In this document: positions 13,221 through 24,302 of the stretch, one piece after another
How the letters are laid out: every line of letters starts with the position of its first letter
How positions within the stretch are numbered: position 1 is the stretch's first letter
DNA from: Phoenix dactylifera
Taxonomy: Eukaryota > Streptophyta > Magnoliopsida > Arecales > Arecaceae
Assembly: GCF_009389715.1 (NCBI RefSeq)
Contig: NC_052407.1
Location: forward strand, 8,032,475 to 8,096,474
Length of the DNA: 64,000 nucleotides
Reading direction: 5' to 3'
Position numbers and translations under genes: made by a program
Notes under the pieces: generated by a model
Told to the model about the DNA's origin: nothing
Seen by the model: the letters and a program-made list of their open reading frames with translations, nothing else
Database searches by the model: none

Positions 13221-14256
13221 TCCTCCCCCTCCTCTTCTCCTCCTCACTTGAAGCGAGGCGGCTCATGGAGTACTCGGGAGGAGCCGGGTCCGAGGTCGAC
13301 GGTGCCGGCGGCCGGCCAACATCGCCCGCTGCTCGGCCTGTAGCGGCCGATCCCCCCTTCTTCATCATCCTTCTTCTCTTGAGAAGGGAGGAGGGCGGCT
13401 CCCCCTCACGGAAAAGGTCGACCGCGACTGGCGGCGCCCACGGTTGAACCCGTCGCCGCGCCCGCGGCGGCCGGCTTCCTTCTGTTCCTTGGTGGAAATG
13501 GGGTGTCGAGACCACCCTCTCGAAAGAAAGGGGCCTCCGGCCCGCCGCAGTTCCGACCGAGGGCCGATAGAGCTTGCAGTTGGAGCCGAAGGCTCCTCCC
13601 TCGTTCCTATTGGGGTAGGGGAAGTAACCCACGACCGTGGCCATCGATGCAGCCATGGCAGCGGCCGAGCTCGCTGCGACCAAAGGAGCGGAGGAAGAGC
13701 CTCTGGCCGTCGACGGCTGCGGCTGAGTATGCCAGGTAAACTCTTCCCCTTTCTTCCCTCCTCCTCTTCTTCTTCTTCTTCTTATTTTTATTCTTCCTAT
13801 TCTTTTTTCTTTTGTTTTCATTCTTTCCTTTTCCTGTCTTGATCTCTTCTATTTCTTTCTCTCTCTGTCTTGTTGTTTCATGATTAAGCTAGATCTACTT
13901 ACATAATACCAGGGAAGAAGAAGTCAGGGACTTACCTAGCTCTGGGACAACTCTATGATGTTCCCTCCGGCGGCTCAGATCCCTACTCTTCCGTTCCTTG
14001 TAGCAGGAGAGAAAAAGGAGTGAGGGGCAGTGAGAGGTGAGGAATGAAACATCCGTGAGAAGAGCCCCTGGTTCTTATGGCACTCGGTGGGGAGGAAGAA
14101 GAGTGGTAGTGATCGTGGCTGTCAGGCAGTTGTAACCGCCAGACAGCTGGCGATTACCGCCTCCATCTTCTTCCCGAAAGGCTACTTGGATTTTCAGATG
14201 GGCCAGCCATGTTGGGCTTGGCCCATTAGTCCACTGTGTGTGGGCTGGTCCTCACA

Positions 14257-14261
14257 GATAT
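14257..14261. repeat. Target site duplication, right copy (GATAT)
   Basis: Exact match to 12067-12071 on the other side of the solo LTR. Confidence 0.85.
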
Positions 14262-15083
14262 CACCTCTGAACATAAGCTGGAAAACATAAAGACCTTTTC
14301 ATCACATACATGCCTGCCAAATTCGACCCAAAATCGACATGATCATCAATTAAACATGCTTCATCCACACAGAGCTATATAAAAGTGGGACACATATTTG
14401 GCTCCATAATGCTAAACAGGTCATATATGCAGCTGCAAAACGCTAATTGAGCCACATATACGGCCAAATGGTGCTAAATCGAGTGCCTTTTCGGTCCGTA
14501 TGCATTATGACCACTTATAGTAACTACATATAAGCAATGCAATGCGGTCAGAGATCTGCACATGCATACGCAGCCTTATGCGCCATTTATATCATTTCCA
14601 TTGATCTGATAAGATAGTATTATCAACTAGAAAACAGGAAAGAAAATGGGTAAAAATTAATAAGGTTCAGGATAAGCAGCTATAACAGGCTTCCAAATAT
14701 TTTACATACCAAATTAAAACAAAAAATAGAACAATCAGGTCCTACATGCAATACAAGTCAAATGATAATGCATTGCAAATGTGCCCGAGAAATGTTATTT
14801 CCCAATAACAACTCAATGATGTGCTAATTTCAACAGTCTGTCATTTCTATATTGTAACAGAGTCCATCTAACTAAATGTAAACAACAAGCCTTCTCACAT
14901 CATGAAGTACTAATTGAAGAATACAAACGATTATAGTAATTCATACCATGATGCCCATGACAAATGATTTCAAAAATCTTATGAAATCAGACAGAAACAA
15001 CAGAAAATGGAAAGATTAAAAATGATTTGCCACAAGGAAACCCTAAAGATTCTTTCTGCCGTATCAAAGGACTAACTATCCAA
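14262..15083. other. 3' flank of the mitochondrial ACP gene
   Basis: This lies downstream of the stop codon of the minus-strand ACP gene and should include its 3'UTR close to 15083. Nothing else was recognised. Confidence 0.5.
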
Positions 15084-18000
15084 TCAGGAGCTCCCTACAT
15101 TATTGGGCTGAGCTTCAGATAATATGTATTTCACCACATCAGCACAACAAGAAAGTTTATCTGCCTTCTCATCAGGAATATCAATGGAAAACTCCTGCTC
15201 AAAAGCCATAACCAGCTCCACCCTATCCAAGCTGTCCAAACATAAGTCCTTTTGGAAATCAGCTGTCTCTGTGACCTGTAGCAAGTTCCAATTTGACGGT
15301 AGTCAGATATTTTTCATAGAAAACATCCATAATAACATCTAGATTGAGAGAAAAATGAAGGAAGACCAACAAAGGGAGTTCAGAAAGATTTAAGTCAAAT
15401 GCGATAATAGGTCACCTACTTGTTACTACACTCTTGCAAACAAAAATAAAAACAGTCAAAAAATGCATATGGCAGCTCCCATAAATTCAGGAGATACAAG
15501 AGCATCATGATATGTATTATCATAATACATATGGCAGCTCCCATAAAGATATATATTGGAATTCCACATTATTATCATACCAATAATTAGGATATTCCAA
15601 ACAAATTATATTATCCCACAAGTATCTAGATTCCTTTCACCATCTTCTTCTACATCCTTCAACTAAAAAAGTAGGGAGTGAATGCAGATAAAGCACCCAG
15701 GGAAGGTAACCCATCTGAATGCTCCAGGAAGTTTGATAGGCGTCTCCCATAAAGCCTCAGACCAACTGACATGAAGGCAGCCATGTAGAGAGAGAACCAT
15801 TCCAGAACTGTCATTCAAGTTACTGCTAAGTCTCGAGAAAGGAGAGGGATTCAGTAGGTGCAATTATGTAGGTTAATTATGTGACTAAAGAGGTTTCAGT
15901 GAAGGTGAGCAAATGATAGAACCATTTCTTCAACAACATAAAGAGGTTTGGGAAATGACAGGTGGAATTAAAAATTTTAAAAACTCACAAAATAAACTTT
16001 ACTTGCATAATTCTTACTAGAAGCAAAAAGAAAACGTGGCAAAAGTAGACACATCATGAATTCAATTACAAGAAATGTGTGTTCCACAAATTAAGGGAAA
16101 AATTCCTTCCAAAGTCAATAGCAGGAGGTGCTTGGACTTTGCAGGAGGGAAAGTTGCAGTGTGGCAGAAGGTAGAATAGGTGAATGATGTGGTGTTTCCC
16201 TTGTGATGGAAATTTTGCTTCAGTACTGACTGAGGAAGTGGGATGAGACAACGAAAATCCTGACAAAGGAACAAGAAAGCAGAAAGTAAAGAGAGTAGGG
16301 AGATTAGAAGGTTTTGGGGCACAGAAAGTGCCTAGATAATAATAATATTTCTGATATAAAACAGTGGCTAGAATTGAGCTTTACAATCAAAAAATCCAAA
16401 CCCAGTATGAAAATAAAGCTTGTGTTAAACCCATGAGCTAAACTATTGCAGATACCTCAATAAGGCAATATGTTAGGTAAAATGGTACCCAATATCCATT
16501 TAAACATTTCCCAATTTCATTTACAAAACTTCCATTTTATATGAACTTCAATAAAAGGCAAGACAGGTTCTAATGTTTTTTGGTTCAAACAAACATCAAA
16601 ACTGCAAGAGCAATTTATAAAGAAGTAATCACTTGCATTCAAAAAACGGAAGGTACAGAAAGCTCTCTAGCAGCTACTGGAAACAGTAAAAGTCAAAAGA
16701 AGTCATCAAATTCATATATCCTTTTAATGACACTTCAAATGACATGCCATGTCCACATTGTATCCATATCAAATATTGATACTCGTCAGATACTTCTCAG
16801 ATACCTGCCTAATACTTGTGTTAAGCAGCATATTTTTCAAAATTTAAAAAACACCCCAGATACTTTTTGGATACACTTCAGATACTTCCCCAATACCTTC
16901 AAAAATAAAAGGGAGGATCAATTTTGTAGTCTATTGATATTATATTAAATATAAGTATGGATTATAATTTATGGCATAATGACTAATTATGAGCTAGTAG
17001 AAGTTCTAGTGTATAAAGTGTTGACTATTGTTCTAAAAGGCTAATATGCATAATCAATGTCTCTTTCATTTGTATACACCTGTAATTTGTGTGTATGGAT
17101 GTATATGCATGTGTATAAAATAAATAATACATAGATATATATGCATATATATAGATATGCATGTCTATATATATCTTGACATATCCTAGCCGTATCATAT
17201 CTTACATTCTCAAGATTTGCCTTATCGTTGTGTCTGTATCATGCCGTATTCTATATCCATGTCCATGCTTCGTAGGTACTCATCACATGGTTAACTTTAC
17301 TGAACATTTTTGATGCAGGAAACTACCTGAAAGAACAAACTAGGTTTTCTGGAAGGAAGACAGAAGACAAGCATAAAATAATATCCACATAGAATGAGAT
17401 TTGGTGGTTTGGAAGCCACGGATTGCACATAGACCCCAAAAATAGATGTATTTTGTATTTGTATATATATAACTGATACATGTAATGGTCCACAGATAGG
17501 CTATATACAGGATGTTAGTTGGGACGGATTTTCAGCAAAGCAAGCAAAAATCTCCTGTAATGAAGTCGGCAGTAAATTGGTTTTGTAGAAAAAAAGGTTT
17601 TGAGCAAACTGGACGGGATTCAGATCTAATAGCAGTTCATTGGATCTGATCGGATCTGGTGCTGTTGGCTGCATTAGGAAAAATACAGCAAATGGAAAGG
17701 GACAAAGAAAAAAAATCTAAGTAGAAAATAAACTTTATGAATAAAACACAGAAAAATATAAGAAAGACTCAAGGGAGAAGACAAAGGATGATATTGGACT
17801 CTGGCACCAAGGAATGACACCCAGGGTTGAAGGCCTCACACCTCCGTTATGGAATGATAGTGCAGTGGAAAAAAAAAGAAAACTTGCTTGATTCATATTC
17901 TGCATAAAAACTTAATTGCATAATATCCATATTTATAGAAAAGGGAAACCCTAACTATTCTTCCAAAAATACTCTTCATAAAGTGCTAGTCACTAATTCA

Positions 18001-21000
18001 TGACTACTACTATACCATGATTAATATCACGTGAACAGTACCACAAGAAATAACTGCACCTTTTAAGTTGTCAAATAACATCTAAGATCTTTCAATCCCA
18101 GCCAAAGTCGGCCGTACCGCCCCATACCTTTCCGGAAGAAAATTGGTACGAAATACACCTTCAAGTCGGTACAAGTTCCGTACCAAAGCGTACGAAGGTG
18201 CGTATTGAGAAAAATAGTTAGAGAGTTATTTCGGCACAGAAGTGTACCGTACCGTACCGATATGGTACCTAGTACTGAGATTACAAACCTTGAACCCGGC
18301 CCTTAATTCAATACAACTATTACTGAAACCAATGTCGGGGGAACCGATACCGGGCACTATACCGATTGCCCGATAGTACGAGTTGGTACGGGCCTGTGCC
18401 GGGCCCGTACCGACACAGTAGAGGAGGCGGGGGAGACAGGAAAAAAGAGAGAGAAAGGGAAGAGAGGGAGGGAAACCGGCGGAGGGTGGCGGAGGCCGAC
18501 AAAGGGCCAATGGAGGCCAGTGGAGGGTCGTCGAAGGCCGGCAACCCAAGCAAGAGGTGGAGAAAACCTCCGCGGCCAAAAAATACGGCGGGTTTGTTTG
18601 CCGGCTGTGGAGCCCAGAGGAGCGTCCTCCACGCGGCTCGCCGACCAGCCTCCACCTTTCTCTCTCTTCCTTCCTCTCCCTCGCCCTCCATCCCCTGCTT
18701 GCTCTCTCTCTTTCTCTCTTTCCTTCTTCTCCCCCTCTGGCAATAGATTTCGTGTCCGTTGCCGGAACCGTGCCGATCAGCCACCAAGATGGCTCGGAAT
18801 GGCCGAAACCGGCCGGTTCGGGTCGGTTCCACTGACCCTGACTGAAACCATTATGAACAAAAGGAAAACAACAAATGCAAAAGTAATATTGAATTAACAA
18901 ATGTCTATAAGCCATTCAGCCTTCCGCTGCATCATGACACAATCAAGGGTTTCCATTTGGTTTCTGCTATGTAGGAATGCATCTCAAGTTCTTCGAAGTT
19001 AAAACTACATAAATTCAACATCTGGTTAATGATTAACTTCTGATTTATGATTGACTGATTGATATGCCTAATAGTAGATGTCATGAGAGTTTTGGAACCC
19101 TGCAACTCGAACCCCTGCAAGTTTAGCTGAAAGTTAGATCCAATCATTGTTTGAAGGGTGCATTTCAAGCAATTGAGCCAATTTGACCTAAGGCTGGTTA
19201 CAGATTAAACTCTAATTGCAGTAGCCAAAATTAGGGCCAAAAGTACCGCATGTCGAGCTATAATAGCTCAGCCTGGGATCAAGAAAGTTTTGAGTCATTG
19301 CTTGATCAAGGAATTCCCATCCTCCCCTAACTTTGCACCCTCTCTTGATGACTTCCACCGCTCTGATCAACACCTCACTACTATCTCCACAAAGATCTCG
19401 AGCTCCTTGGCTGACTCCTCCTTACCTTTGCTAGCTTTGTGTCTATCTCCATAATGCAAACCACCCCAAAAAATAGCCAGCCCTTCTAAAAGGTTTGAGA
19501 TTAGTATTCTCACCAGCAATGAGAATATCGACCCAATCAACATTCTCTCCTATCTCACAGCAAGCTCCAATAGAGGCTTCGAAGTTGTGATCCTCTTTAG
19601 TGAGGATAAGACTTAATCTACCTTGAAATCTCTATTCCTCTCCATCTTCAAATGATTTGAACTTGTCATGGATCTTAGCTAGCTTCTATCAAACTTATGG
19701 TAAAGAAAAGGGAAGTGTAGATTCATTTCCACTTGATTGGATGGTGTCCTCAGTGAATAAGCTACTAGCACCAAAGAGGGTTATGAGTAGACCACAATGG
19801 GCATGATTGGGAAGGAGACTCCTCTGGAGTCTTCCTTTTCCTTATTCCCCTGCTCCCATTCCCTTTCTTTCCACTTTTTTTCTTTTTTCATAATCAAAAG
19901 TTGTCTTTTGAATTTCCATGATAATATGTCAATTTAAAAAATATTTAAAATATTGAAAAGCGTCCATCTGCATCAACAAGTGTCAATGTGAATGTAGTAA
20001 AAAATCTGGAACATGTGTTTAATAGGATTTATAACAGTTGCTATAATATCATGACAATATTTATATGGGTTCAAATGCCTTCTATTATGAATCTTTACTT
20101 GGAATATTTTTGGCCATTATTTTTCTATAAAAATCATTAGATAACACAACTAACACTTGTTATTTTAGTATGACTGTACGGTCAGTAATTTAAGCAAATA
20201 ATGCTGCCATTTTTTGTTATTCTTATTTCTAGTGACAAATAATAATCATTACAACAATTAAAATTTTATTCTCAAATATTCCTAGTTTAACAGATTTAAG
20301 AAAATACTGACCATACTTTTGATTATGACAGTGAATAATTGTAAGGGAGGAGTTCATTAAATAAGGATATTGGTATCTTTGAAACCTTGTTTATGATAGT
20401 CAAAATAAATGTTTATAACTTGAGATGTGAGGGGTAAGTTCACCATCCTATTTGCAAGGTGATCTTATCTTTTGCATTGCACCCAATCAAATAGAAAATC
20501 CGTGGTTATTGTAGTTCGAGTTGCATCCAACCAAACAGGATCAAGCCAGTTGCATGGACCTGAATTGCTGCAAGTTCAGCTCCATGCAACTTTATTTGCA
20601 GTGCATTTTGAGTCACAATGAGCCAAACAACCCCATGATCAAACTTGATCTCCAGCTGATGAACAATCCCATGCAATAAGAATGTACTTGACTAAAATAA
20701 CTCATGAATGCCTCTGAATAAGCCCCAGTTTTATTAGTTACCAAGCTAGTATTGCCCATATGATATCATCTTGAAAGGCATAAACATGATCAGCATTTCT
20801 CCCATATGAGATGACAATATATTTGAAATTCAGGGGATCATGCATGTTTCTTTTTCTTTAAATTTTGCAAAATCTTGAGAACCAAGTTTTCCAACTACTT
20901 TGGCTTCTTCCTATGGAAATTCAACATCCAAATAGCCTTCTATTGATAAATAAGCACCAGTCATGATTTTTTTTTTCTAACATTATTGCAGAATCACTGT

Positions 21001-22988
21001 ATTCATTGTTTAATCATCATTTTCTTCATTAAGATTTTCAGTATTATGTGATATTGTTCTTTACTTCCACATTGTCTTTAAGATCTTGTACATCATCCAA
21101 TTTTAAGGGAAGCTCCTTTACCTCTTTTTTCACTTCCGTGGTCAACAAAAGCAGATTTAATGCTCTCTATACTGCCCTATGCCCTAGTCTGATGCAAATT
21201 GAGAAGTTCTTGAGTTCTACAAGATTGTTGGCTTCTACAATATTGCTTTTCAACAACCCTTCCATCATTAAACCAAGATCGTCTGTTAAGTAGAGCCTTG
21301 AAAATTGAGAAGTTTCTCACCTTCTGTAAATTTATTCTTTTGGAATCTTCTTGGAAATAGGTTGACCATATCTATTACCGTGCTAAAGGTTAAAGGGATT
21401 TCTGATGGCAACAAATATCTCGACTTGAGCAACTTCTTTATCTCTTCATAATTAACAATTGGAACTCGGCATGGCACATCATCTGATTTTCTATGCTCTC
21501 CACCATGTATAAGCTTGGACTTTTAGTTTTGGCATGGTGAAGTTTATGCATATTTGGTCAGGCATATCATACTAATTGAAGTAATCTTCTAGATCAGGGA
21601 TCAACTCTAGAAACTCACATGATTCAAGTTCCCTAGTGAAATCTCCATCGAGATACTCATAATAACATCAGCAATCTTTGCACTAGGTATCGTACAAGTA
21701 TATTACCAGTTCGGTACGGCATGGTCGAGTATGATACAGTATGCATCCTGTATCAAGACCCCTTTTTCTTATTTTTTATCATAATACCTCTCGAAAATGG
21801 ATGGTACAGGTTAGCACAAGTTGGAAAGGTGCAATACGCATCCTAGTTTGGAGCAGGACCAGGCAATATATATCGATATGGTTGGTTTCAATATGGGACA
21901 TGTACCAACTTGATTGATGTTTTTCATACTGGTTCTAATCCGGTACGGTATGATATACCCTGAACTGTTTTGTTTAGGGCAATATGGTAAACCTTGCTTA
22001 TAAAGATATTGTTGATAACCATATATGCTCCATGAATTGGATTTGCCACTGCGACAACATTATGGCATAACAAAGGTTCTGATACCAAATTGATGTACGA
22101 AAGCCTACTTTAAAACAACAAATTAGGTTTTTGGAAGGAAGATAGAAGACAAATATGGAATAATGTCGACTTAGAAGCCATGAATTGGACATGGATCAGA
22201 AAATAATTGATGTGCTTCAGATATATTAATCGTAGTCATTCATGTAGATGAAAAATAACTGATACATGTAATGGCTCACAAGCAGGCTATATAGGATATT
22301 AGTTGGGAAGGGTTTGCTGAAAATCAAAGAAAAATCTGCCAGCATAAAATCTGCAGAAAATTAACTTGTCAAAAAAAGGTTTATGAGCAAATTGACAGGT
22401 TCAGATCTAATAGCAGTTCACTATATCTAATCAGATCTGATTGTTGCTGTTGGCTGCAGAGGGAAAATATAGTAAAACGAAAGGGGAAAAATTGATCTAC
22501 TTGTCTGAGATGGTTGACTTCATGGGGAGCATTTTACAGAGGAAGTTAATGAACCTGGTCTTATTGAATATATTCATATAATAACAAGATGCAGATGGCA
22601 TGCTTCTTTATTGACCTACACACTCTCAGTAGTATAGTTGGCATTTTCCTTTTAAAAGCACTAGAGAATATTTAACCAAGTGATATTCCTGATCTACTTT
22701 CTTTTGTTTCTAGAGTCATATTGGCAGATAAGCTAATGCACTAATTTTATGTAAGACAGAAGAGACTTGTTTATGATAAAGAATCACCTTGCTAGAATCT
22801 ATCTTATCAAACTTTTTAACCAGCTGAATTACACGAGCCATGAGATGTTCAGAGCCAGAATTGTTTGATGCCAGAGACATGTATCTGATAGGCCCAAAGA
22901 GTGACTTTCGACATGTGTTAAGCCCATGTAGTTGCGTGGAGCAGCTCAATTGCACATGCTTCAGTACAGAATTTCGTAAGTGTTGCAT
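15084..22988 (-). CDS. Mitochondrial acyl carrier protein
   Basis: Acyl carrier protein of mitochondrial type II fatty acid synthesis, also associated with respiratory complex I; it carries acyl chains on a 4'-phosphopantetheine arm in the matrix. Coding exons are 22988-22788 (67 codons, ending AAG before GTGATT) and 15275-15084 (after TTGCTACAG, 63 codons plus stop). The joined 130-residue length matches plant mitochondrial ACPs. Residues 1-45 are a basic, Ser-rich presequence starting [11 protein letters not shown]. The four-helix carrier domain follows, with helix [14 protein letters not shown] and the modification motif CLDSLD, prosthetic-group serine at residue 82, then [11 protein letters not shown] and IPDEKADKL. 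Helix I and the serine-bearing helix are coded on exons 7.5 kb apart. A leader exon appears to end at 24125 (GTATCT donor), joining at 22999. All key residues are present. Confidence 0.9.
15276..16740 (-). other. 3' part of the large ACP intron
   Basis: AT-rich intron sequence between the last exon and the MULE-like repeat. No gene or element recognised. Confidence 0.5.
16741..17274 (+). repeat. Dispersed MULE-type repeat, copy in the ACP intron
   Basis: This segment shares an ordered series of blocks with 50851-51410 in the Sec61 alpha intron: CAGATAC words, a block around TTTTTCAAAAT, CAATTTTGTA(G/A)TCTATT, a TGACTAA-TTATGAGCT block, CAAGATTTGCC, and the end CCATGTCCATGCTTC. Both are in the same orientation. 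The right terminus is near 17274. The left terminus is not clear, so this copy may be truncated. Non-coding and old, judging by the divergence. Confidence 0.7.
17311..17720 (-). repeat. LTR copy A (3' LTR) of a retroelement in the ACP intron
   Basis: About 400 bases align with 22091-22490 in the same orientation: TGATG(C/T)A(G/C)GAAA at the left end, GGAAGGAAGA(C/T)AGAAGACAA, CTGATACATGTAATGG, CAGATCTAATAGCAGTTCA, and TGCTGTTGGCTGCA near the right end. The outer right end is not sharp. With the primer binding site beside the other copy, this is read as the 3' LTR of a minus-strand element. Confidence 0.6.
18090..18850. repeat. GC-rich island with GTAC-rich end and purine/pyrimidine arms
   Basis: The left part (18100-18290) is dense in GGTAC/GTACC words (for example GTACCGTACCGTACCGATAT) and ends near ACAAACCTTGAACC. 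The middle has a purine-only arm (about 18421-18475) and a pyrimidine-only arm (about 18655-18740) that are roughly complementary. All six frames are open over long distances, which is a base-composition effect rather than evidence of a protein. It probably represents a separate repeat insertion. Confidence 0.5.
21685..21990. repeat. GTAC-rich degenerate repeat, second copy
   Basis: Contains GTTCGGTACGGCATGG, GGTACAGG, and CCGGTACGGTATGATATACC, then a block like GGTAAACCTTGC. The word content and CCTTG border resemble 18100-18290, but divergence is high. Confidence 0.4.
22075..22087 (-). other. Primer binding site (initiator tRNA-Met type) of the LTR retroelement
   Basis: The minus strand reads TGGTATCAGAACC, one base from the common plant initiator tRNA-Met primer site TGGTATCAGAGCC. 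It is separated from the LTR end by ATT, a usual arrangement for Copia-type elements. It sets the element's orientation as minus. Confidence 0.6.
22091..22490 (-). repeat. LTR copy B (5' LTR) of the retroelement in the ACP intron
   Basis: Partner of 17311-17720; on the minus strand it ends in CATCA immediately before ATT and the primer site. The outer boundary near 22490 is approximate because similarity fades in A-rich sequence. Confidence 0.6.
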
Positions 22989-22998
22989 GTTACCCAAA

Positions 22999-24125
22999 GC
23001 TGAATCAAAGAAAAACCTAGCCAGGACACAAGAAAACCGAGCCAATTATAAATTAAGCATCAATGTATGAAATGTCCTATTTATCTGCTAACTAATCATA
23101 ACATACATGAGAATCTAAAACATAGTTGAAAACATTCAAACAAAAAGTCCAACTCCCTGCCAATTATTATGTGTAACATAAGTTTCGCCTACAATGTGCC
23201 AGTCATTGATTATAAAGCATGTGTGATAGTGTACCAAAAGCTGATGCAGGTGTGAAAGTTCTTCGGACACCGCATGGCATATTGCAAGCACTGACAAGAA
23301 ACCATGCAGGCAAGTAAACATGTCCCAAAAGAGCAAGTACCTGATCCTTCAGTTAGCTTAACAAGCAAAACTCAAATCTCTCAATGCATATGTAGCTTGC
23401 CTAAAATTGCCAGCCAAAACTCAGGAATTGGCTGTGAAATTTCTACACTGCAGACTTAGCTGTGACTTCATATATTAATAGGTCGTCAGCTGAAGAGCCA
23501 GATCATTTCTCTTGCTTTCCTTCTTTTCGTGTTTTTTAGCAGTCATATAGGTGCAAATTGCTCAAGAAAGAACTAAGAAATGAATGCAACTACAGAAGTA
23601 AAGCAAAAATTTTAAAATTTCAAATGTATCAAGTGTAACTCAGTAAAGAACCCACCGAATGAATGACTTTAATGAAAAAGATTCTACAGCGCTCTGTGTG
23701 GAGAACTCCTATGATTGTAATATCAATATAATTTCCCCCCTCTCCCAGCAAAGATAACCATTTTATAAATGCATAGAAAAATATATCCGATTCATTGAAT
23801 AATATTTTGAAGTGAAAATGATCGAGAACATTGGGAGGCAATCCACCAAGAACATCAACTAAATGATCCTTGTTCTTTTTCAACGAAACAATAAAAAAGA
23901 ATCCACCAATCCCCTCTTCCACTCACCACAACTTACAAGATTCTAACAAAAGATAAGAAGAACTCATTAACAATATTGTATAGAAGCGGTGACAATTATT
24001 AACTTCAACTTCGACAGCCCTCAAAAAATTCGAGCTTAAGATATGCAAGGAATCCCAAAAAAACAAGGTTAAAACCCTAATCACCAATCTGTAATCTATC
24101 CATGAAGTAAGGAAGAAGAGATACC
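22999..24125 (-). other. Leader intron of the mitochondrial ACP gene
   Basis: The minus strand has a donor ATCG/GTATCT at 24124 and an acceptor TTTGATTCAG ending at 23000, 11 bases before the ATG at 22988. The leader exon upstream is GC-rich (24126 to about 24290). No gene is recognised inside this stretch of about 1.1 kb. Confidence 0.5.
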
Positions 24126-24302
24126 GATCCTAATGGGAAATCGAAACCTTGATCTTGAAATGGGGGAAAGAGAGGTTTGGAAAGCGAAAGAAGTTAACCG
24201 CCACGCGTCTCTCGCCGGGCTTCTCGCGCACCGGGGACGGAGACGACAGCGGCGCACGCAGCGAAGACGGAGCGTTTACTCTGTTTTACTTTGTGTTATA
24301 AG
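24126..24302 (-). promoter_or_regulatory. Leader exon and core promoter of the ACP gene
   Basis: A short GC-rich block stands in AT-rich sequence, ending in the splice donor at 24124. CTTATAAC at 24296-24303 on the minus strand is a weak TATA-like candidate. The start site is not precisely placed. Confidence 0.35.

Larger units (their letters stand above)
12072..14256. mobile_element. Solo LTR, about 2.2 kb, with 5-bp target duplication
   Basis: The segment starts TGTCACGCCCCG and ends GGTCCTCACA, the TG...CA termini of a long terminal repeat. It is bracketed by perfect GATAT duplications, which is direct evidence for retroviral-type integration. There is no second LTR, primer binding site or pol gene inside, so it is best read as a solo LTR left by LTR-LTR recombination. 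It contains two short tandem arrays (12491-12600 and 12681-12755), a pyrimidine tract (13065-13220) and a GC-rich region (13250-13740). The long frames on both strands in the GC-rich part are composition artefacts. Superfamily is not determined; the length suggests Ty3/gypsy. Confidence 0.85.
17721..22074 (-). mobile_element. Internal region of the LTR retroelement remnant (no clear gag-pol)
   Basis: This lies between the two LTR-like copies in the ACP intron. I see no reverse transcriptase, integrase or protease motifs in any frame, so it is non-autonomous or badly decayed. It includes a GC-rich island with inverted-repeat character (18090-18850) and a GTAC-rich repeat (21685-21990). The rest is unassigned AT-rich sequence. 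Short open frames around 21.0-21.5 kb were not recognised. Confidence 0.4.

Noticed and set aside
13063-13821. Long minus-strand frame of 252 codons and overlapping plus-strand frames
   Set aside because: They lie inside the solo LTR, derive from a pyrimidine tract and a GC-rich block, and are Lys/Arg/Glu- or Phe/Ser-rich without any domain.
18226-18915. Several 90-230 codon frames on both strands
   Set aside because: All frames are open at once in a GC-rich repeat inside the ACP intron; no domain or codon bias favours one.
19071-20650. GCAACT/GTTGC-rich phrases at both ends suggesting a MITE
   Set aside because: The inverted match was too weak and no target duplication could be placed.
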